Source: Roseibacillus sp. (GTDB lineage Bacteria; Verrucomicrobiota; Verrucomicrobiia; Verrucomicrobiales; Akkermansiaceae). From it: DNA of 9,908 nucleotides. The stretch covers positions 11,678 to 21,585 of the forward strand of contig PBTP01000007.1 in NCBI GenBank assembly GCA_002729275.1. Direction: 5' to 3'. The notes below the pieces were generated by a model. The model ran no database searches. It worked only from the letters and a program-made list of their open reading frames with translations, and was not told the DNA's origin. Below are positions 6,856 to 9,908 of the stretch, one piece after another (the first letter of the stretch is position 1; every line of letters starts with the position of its first letter). Made by a program: the position numbers and the translations under genes.

Positions 6856-8262
6856 ATGAGATTTCTTCTGTATGTCCTTCTGGTCTCGGCTGCCTGCCTG
6901 CACGCGCAGAGTCCTCCCAACGTTCTGATCATCATGGCTGATGACTGTACGTTCAACGACTTGCCAGCATACGGTGGCCAGAATGCAAAAACGCCTCATA
7001 TCGACAAGCTTGCCAGGGAGGGACTCCTGTTTGAGCGCGCTTACCTCTCCGAGGCCATGTGTCAACCATGCCGGGCTGAATTATTCAGTGGCCAGTATCC
7101 AACTCGTAATGGTTGTGCATGGAATCACTCTGCCAGCAGGGATTCGGTTACCAGTATGCCGCATCATCTCGGACCGCTGGGTTACCGGGTGGGATTAGCT
7201 GGGAAAGTGCATGTTAAACCGAAGAAGGTATTTCCTTTTGAGGAGGTCGACGGATTTGATTCGAATTGCGTCCGGAATCCAACCCGGCCTCATCAGATGT
7301 CGGGTATTTCAGAATTTATCAAGAGGGACCAGAAGAAGCCCTTCTGCCTGGTGGTGGCACTTGTTGAGCCTCATGTTCCATGGGTGATGGGAGATGCCTC
7401 ACAATACCCTCCAGCCAAGATCAAGCTGCCTCCGAATATCGCCGACACGGCCCGAACCCGGCAGGATTTTTCCTCTTATCTTGCAGAGATTACCTACATG
7501 GACGGGCAGGTAGGGGAGATTCTCAAAGTTTTAGAGGAGAGCGGCAATGCGAATGATACACTGGTTCTGTTCACTTCTGAGCAGGGCTCACAGTTTCCCG
7601 GGTGCAAATGGACGAATTGGGATACAGGGATACATACGGGTCTGATTGCACGGTGGCCGGGGAACATCGATGGAGGGAGCACTACTGATGCTGTGGTGCA
7701 GTATGCGGATATCCTGCCAACCCTCCTGACGCTGGCGGAGGGTGACTACAACGAGAAATCCTATGATGGCAGGAGCTTTGCTGGAGTTCTTCGGGGGGAG
7801 AAGAAAAGTCATCGGCAATACGCTTACGGCTTGCACAACAACATTCCGGAGGGCCCTCGTTACCCGGTCCGCACTGTGACAAATGGGGAGTGGCGATATA
7901 TCAGAAATCTTCTGCCTGAAGAAATCTACATAGAAAAACATCTCATGGGTATCAAGGGGACAGGGGCCTTGAATAACCCCTACTGGGCTACCTGGGTACG
8001 GGATTCCTGGAACAACCCCCACACCTACAAGGTCGTCCGCCGTTATATGCGCCGCCCGGCTGAGCAGCTGTACCACACCGCAGAGGACCCCTATGAGATG
8101 AGTAATCTCGCTGGGAATCCTGAGTTTTCGGGGATAAAGGAAAGGTTAAGCATGGAGCTCGATCGCTGGATGAAGGAGCAGGGGGACCCGGGAGCGGCCC
8201 AGGACACGCAACGTGCGCATAAGGCAGCTAAGGAAGGGAAGCACCTCTACGGAGTGAAGTAG
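6856..8262 (+). CDS. Exported type I sulfatase with atypical C-Q-P-C-R and S-E-Q-G motifs
   Basis: This encodes 468 residues with a signal peptide of about 18 (M-R-F-L-L-Y-V-L-L-V, ending C-L-H-A). Type I sulfatase hallmarks are N-V-L-I-I-M-A-D-D (D29, D30), the formylglycine site around C69, G-K-V-H (116-119), E-P-H-V-P-W (171-176), E242-Q243 and K251 in C-K-W-T-N-W, and I-A-R-W-P-G. The formylglycine site reads C-Q-P-C-R, so the usual Ser at the fourth position is Cys72. The essential C-x-P-x-R core is kept, so maturation by an FGE-type enzyme is still plausible. Glu242 sits where most S1 members have a metal-binding Asp. A subset of bacterial sulfatases has S-E-Q-G followed by K-W-T, so this is probably a subfamily trait rather than decay. 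The substrate is unknown. The gene is intact and of normal length. Its 160-bp upstream gap may allow separate expression. Confidence 0.92.
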   Translation: MRFLLYVLLVSAACLHAQSPPNVLIIMADDCTFNDLPAYGGQNAKTPHIDKLAREGLLFERAYLSEAMCQPCRAELFSGQYPTRNGCAWNHSASRDSVTSMPHHLGPLGYRVGLAGKVHVKPKKVFPFEEVDGFDSNCVRNPTRPHQMSGISEFIKRDQKKPFCLVVALVEPHVPWVMGDASQYPPAKIKLPPNIADTARTRQDFSSYLAEITYMDGQVGEILKVLEESGNANDTLVLFTSEQGSQFPGCKWTNWDTGIHTGLIARWPGNIDGGSTTDAVVQYADILPTLLTLAEGDYNEKSYDGRSFAGVLRGEKKSHRQYAYGLHNNIPEGPRYPVRTVTNGEWRYIRNLLPEEIYIEKHLMGIKGTGALNNPYWATWVRDSWNNPHTYKVVRRYMRRPAEQLYHTAEDPYEMSNLAGNPEFSGIKERLSMELDRWMKEQGDPGAAQDTQRAHKAAKEGKHLYGVK

Positions 8263-8312
8263 GGGAGGCTGTTGGGTGTCTTCCTCCAGAGGCTCCTGGA
8301 TAAGTCCATTAT

Positions 8313-9041
8313 CTATTGCCGTTTCTGCTGGAAAATCCACTCGTGGATTTCGTCCTCATTGAACACTTTGCTGGTGATAAGGTGGCCGGCCGGGAGCTCG
8401 CTGTATTTGTGAGGGATTCCCTTTTTCTTGAGGGCCGATGAAATATCGCGAGCTCGCTGGACCCTCACAGATTTGTCGCGGCGGCCATGGAAGATCCATA
8501 TGCTGATATCCTTGAGGTGAGAGACATCATTGATATTGGCAGCTCCTGCGAGAGGCACGGCAGCGGCAAAGAGCTCAGGGCGCTTGTCTATCAGATGCCA
8601 CACTCCGTATCCGCCAAGAGAAAATCCGGTGAGGTAGACCCGCTTGGGATCAGCGACTTTAGTGTTCTTGAGAAAATCGTCGAGGAGTGACAGAACGGAT
8701 TCTCCAGAGCGGGTCATCCATGCTTGGCCATGATTGCACTGTGGTGCAATAAGAATGCACGGGCGTTTGGCCATGTTGGCGACGAATGAGGCCGGCACTG
8801 CGACCTTTGTCTGCTTTTCGTTGTCTGTACCACACTTTGCAGATCCGTGGAGATAGATCACTACGGGAAGAGATGCTGAAGGGGATACCTTAGCTGGGGC
8901 ATGGATCTTGTAGACGATATTTCCATGTGATCCACCAACCCAGCGATTTGCAAAAAACTGGCCGTATTTCTCCGGGAGTGGGGCGCTGAACAGGGGGGCG
9001 AGCCAAATGAATGAAAATAGAATGAGAAGGGCCTTGGTCAT
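8313..9041 (-). CDS. Exported alpha/beta-hydrolase (carboxylesterase-like)
   Basis: This encodes 242 residues with a signal peptide of about 20 (M-T-K-A-L-L-I-L-F-S, ending L-F-S-A). The fold is shown by V-V-I-Y-L-H-G (60-66, oxyanion region), the nucleophile elbow G-F-S-L-G-G (139-144, Ser141), W-I-F-H-G-R-R-D (182-189, Asp189) and A-G-H (218-220, His220). These form the expected Ser-Asp-His triad. The arrangement resembles secreted phospholipase/carboxylesterase and prolyl-oligopeptidase-like hydrolases, some of which deacylate polysaccharides. A role in removing acetyl or other esters from a glycan is inference from the sulfatase neighbours. It lies 33 bp downstream of the small Asp/Gly-rich protein on the same strand, so the two may be cotranscribed. 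It converges on the second sulfatase with a 50-bp gap that shows no clear terminator. The weak purine stretch AAGAAG precedes the start. Confidence 0.92.
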   Translation of the reverse strand: MTKALLILFSFIWLAPLFSAPLPEKYGQFFANRWVGGSHGNIVYKIHAPAKVSPSASLPVVIYLHGSAKCGTDNEKQTKVAVPASFVANMAKRPCILIAPQCNHGQAWMTRSGESVLSLLDDFLKNTKVADPKRVYLTGFSLGGYGVWHLIDKRPELFAAAVPLAGAANINDVSHLKDISIWIFHGRRDKSVRVQRARDISSALKKKGIPHKYSELPAGHLITSKVFNEDEIHEWIFQQKRQ

Positions 9042-9074
9042 CGTGTTATCTTCTTGGGTTCTCTAATCGTAGAC

Positions 9075-9563
9075 TCAGGGGCGCGCGAGGCGGAACAGCA
9101 TTCGTGCGTTCGTGGGGTGCATTCGAACAACGTAGGGGTGTGTGGATTTCTGGATTGGACCGGGCATGAAGGCCCAGGCCTGGGTCCCAGAGCGAGGATT
9201 CTCCTGAAGAAAAAGGTCGTCGCTGTCAATTGGAGCTGCCCACGAAACGATCAGCGGGCTAGTGAGAAGGGTGGGAATTGAAGCGACATGGGCCTGCAGG
9301 GCATCGGGGATTCCATCTCCCTTTGAATCTCCTCCCCCGGACTCAGCTTCGACACCATCGCTGACCCCGTCGCCATCGCGGCCAAGAATTTCCTCAATTC
9401 GGACCCAATGACTGCACTCTGAGGTATTGAATGTGCTGTCTGTGAGAGAAGCGCGGATATGGGCTCCGAGCAGGTCAATCCTGCTTTCAACGCTCTGCCC
9501 GTAAAGTGGCAGAGCAGCACTCAAAGTCAGGATTGCAGCGAGGGAGGGATTAATGAATGGCAT
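9075..9563 (-). CDS. Small exported protein with a thrombospondin-3-like Asp/Gly segment
   Basis: This encodes 162 residues, starting at ATG with a signal peptide of about 22 (M-P-F-I-N-P-S-L-A-A, ending P-L-Y-G-Q). Residues 61-88 (G-R-D-G-D-G-V-S-D-G-V-E, then D-S-K-G-D-G-I-P-D-A) resemble thrombospondin type 3 calcium-binding repeats, D-x-D-G-D-G-x-x-D. The last part (about 104-162) ends M-L-F-R-L-A-R-P. This recalls the F-(F/Y)-R-L endings of many large exported verrucomicrobial proteins, so the gene looks like a minimal version made of linker plus C-terminal cap. No enzyme domain is visible and the function is unknown. The esterase gene follows 33 bp downstream. The upstream region holds tandem repeats and palindromes. 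Coding is supported by the signal peptide and motif; short length keeps some doubt. Confidence 0.72.
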   Translation of the reverse strand: MPFINPSLAAILTLSAALPLYGQSVESRIDLLGAHIRASLTDSTFNTSECSHWVRIEEILGRDGDGVSDGVEAESGGGDSKGDGIPDALQAHVASIPTLLTSPLIVSWAAPIDSDDLFLQENPRSGTQAWAFMPGPIQKSTHPYVVRMHPTNARMLFRLARP

Positions 9564-9572
9564 ACCCGGAGA

Positions 9573-9607
9573 ACCTTGAGTGGAAAACCTTCAGTGGAGA
9601 CCTTGGA
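9573..9607. repeat. Short tandem repeat beside the minus-strand gene start (2.6 units)
   Basis: Units start at 9573, 9587 and 9600: ACCTTGAGTGGAAA, ACCTTCAGTGGAG and the partial ACCTTGGA. The first two agree at 11 of the first 12 positions. On the minus strand they lie 10 to 44 bases upstream of the ATG at 9563, inside the expected leader or promoter. They could be repeated binding sites for a protein, or chance. Confidence 0.55.
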
Positions 9608-9651
9608 GCATGCGGGGTTCCAGACAAGGCTCGAAAAGAGAGCTGACCCCG

Positions 9652-9675
9652 GGCTCCACGCAGCGTGGATGAGCC
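9652..9675. promoter_or_regulatory. Strong stem-loop upstream of the minus-strand pair
   Basis: GGCT (9652-9655) pairs with AGCC (9672-9675) and CCACG (9656-9660) with CGTGG (9664-9668), leaving a CAG loop and a 3-base bulge. The nine-pair stem lies about 90-110 bases upstream of the minus-strand ATG. It has no adjacent T-run on either strand, so a simple terminator is unlikely. Confidence 0.4.
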
Positions 9676-9705
9676 ACTATTCTTCTCCTAGTCTCTTGGG
9701 GTGAT

Positions 9706-9723
9706 TCCGCAGCTAGCAGCGGA
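9706..9723. promoter_or_regulatory. 18-bp near-palindrome, operator-like
   Basis: The sequence TCCGC-A-GCTAGC-A-GCGGA is self-complementary except for one A/A mismatch in each half. The length and symmetry fit a dimeric regulator site. It directly precedes another inverted repeat at 9723-9740. Confidence 0.4.
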
Positions 9724-9740
9724 TCGCGATTTGTCGCGGT
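9723..9740. promoter_or_regulatory. Inverted repeat CGCGA-TTTG-TCGCG
   Basis: CGCGA (9725-9729) and TCGCG (9734-9738) flank TTTG, and the stem extends by a T-G wobble and an A-T pair. It sits next to the 18-bp near-palindrome and may be part of the same control region. Confidence 0.35.
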
Positions 9741-9772
9741 TTCCGTTTACGATTAGCGAATTTGTCAACTGT

Positions 9773-9889
9773 TCATGATATTGAGATGCGCGCGTTGAGT
9801 TCCGCGTAGATCGCTGGTTCAGGCAGAAGGTAAGAAACCGATTGACCGGCGACCGATATTCTAGTTTCCAAGTCCTGTGGGATTTCCAT
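9773..9889 (-). CDS. Possible 38-aa small ORF, unrecognised
   Basis: ATG at 9889-9887 opens a frame of 38 codons ending in TGA at 9775-9773. The peptide begins M-E-I-P-Q-D-L-E-T-R-I and continues G-Q-S-V-S-Y-L-L-P-E-P-A. The opening loosely recalls short antitoxin-like N-termini (I-P-x-D-L-E-x-R-I), but no family is recognised and no toxin gene is adjacent. AGGA touches the ATG directly, which is too close for a ribosome site. It may be a remnant or a chance frame. Confidence 0.2.
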   Translation of the reverse strand: MEIPQDLETRISVAGQSVSYLLPEPAIYAELNARISIS

Positions 9890-9908
9890 TCCTACTACGC
9901 ATCATCAT

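Larger units (their letters stand above)
9564..9908. other. 345-bp stretch without a convincing gene, rich in inverted repeats
   Basis: No frame here gives a recognisable protein. The stretch holds a short tandem repeat next to the minus-strand gene start, three inverted repeats between 9652 and 9740, and a possible 38-aa minus-strand ORF, each listed separately. A TTGACA reading on the minus strand (9768 down to 9763) lacks a -10 box at a normal distance. It is most likely the regulatory region of the minus-strand pair. Confidence 0.6.

Noticed and set aside
8263..8312. Terminator between the converging genes
   Set aside because: Only weak pairings (GGAGG with CCTCC, CCAG with CTGG) and no T-run on either strand were found.
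9763..9768. TTGACA on the minus strand as a promoter -35 box
   Set aside because: The hexamer is perfect, but no -10-like sequence occurs 15-19 bases further along.
1..9908. CRISPR arrays, tRNA or rRNA genes, insertion sequences
   Set aside because: No regularly spaced direct repeats, cloverleaf-like sequence, rRNA-like stretch or transposase motif was seen on reading both strands.

Overview
The window looks like chromosomal DNA of a free-living, polysaccharide-degrading member of the Verrucomicrobiota, or less likely the Planctomycetota. The reasons are the exported type I sulfatases, a CotH-like protein flanked by lamin-tail domains, a sialidase-fold (BNR) enzyme, a small exported protein with a thrombospondin-3-like Asp/Gly segment, and moderate GC with weak or absent Shine-Dalgarno sites. 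This placement is inference from gene content; no rRNA or marker gene is present.

Layout: (a) 1-126 (+) is the 3' end of a gene cut by the window edge, with a CC-x2-C motif like YHS/TRASH metal-binding tails. (b) 303-8262 (+) holds four genes in a row: a 1196-aa CotH-like protein, a BNR/sialidase-fold protein, a sulfatase resembling family S1_11, and a second sulfatase with unusual active-site motifs (C-Q-P-C-R and S-E-Q-G). Gaps are 69, 87 and 160 bp. The last gap carries a possible terminator hairpin and a palindrome, so the second sulfatase may be expressed separately. (c) 8313-9563 (-) is a convergent pair: a small exported Asp/Gly-rich protein followed 33 bp later by an exported alpha/beta-hydrolase. 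(d) 9564-9908 has no convincing gene, but holds a short tandem repeat, three closely spaced inverted repeats and one possible 38-aa ORF.

All six complete genes start with a plausible signal peptide, so they appear to act in the periplasm or outside the cell. The simplest reading is a small locus for processing a sulfated, possibly acylated glycan. The sulfatases would remove sulfate, the BNR protein would act as a glycosidase or lyase of unknown specificity, and the hydrolase would remove esters. The CotH-like protein would be a secreted modifying or surface protein. No transporter, regulator or sulfatase-maturation enzyme (FGE/anSME) is visible, so those would lie elsewhere.

The features most worth a second look are the atypical second sulfatase, the BNR protein lacking the classical F/Y-R-I-P motif, hairpins directly abutting both sulfatase start codons, and the inverted-repeat cluster upstream of the minus-strand pair.
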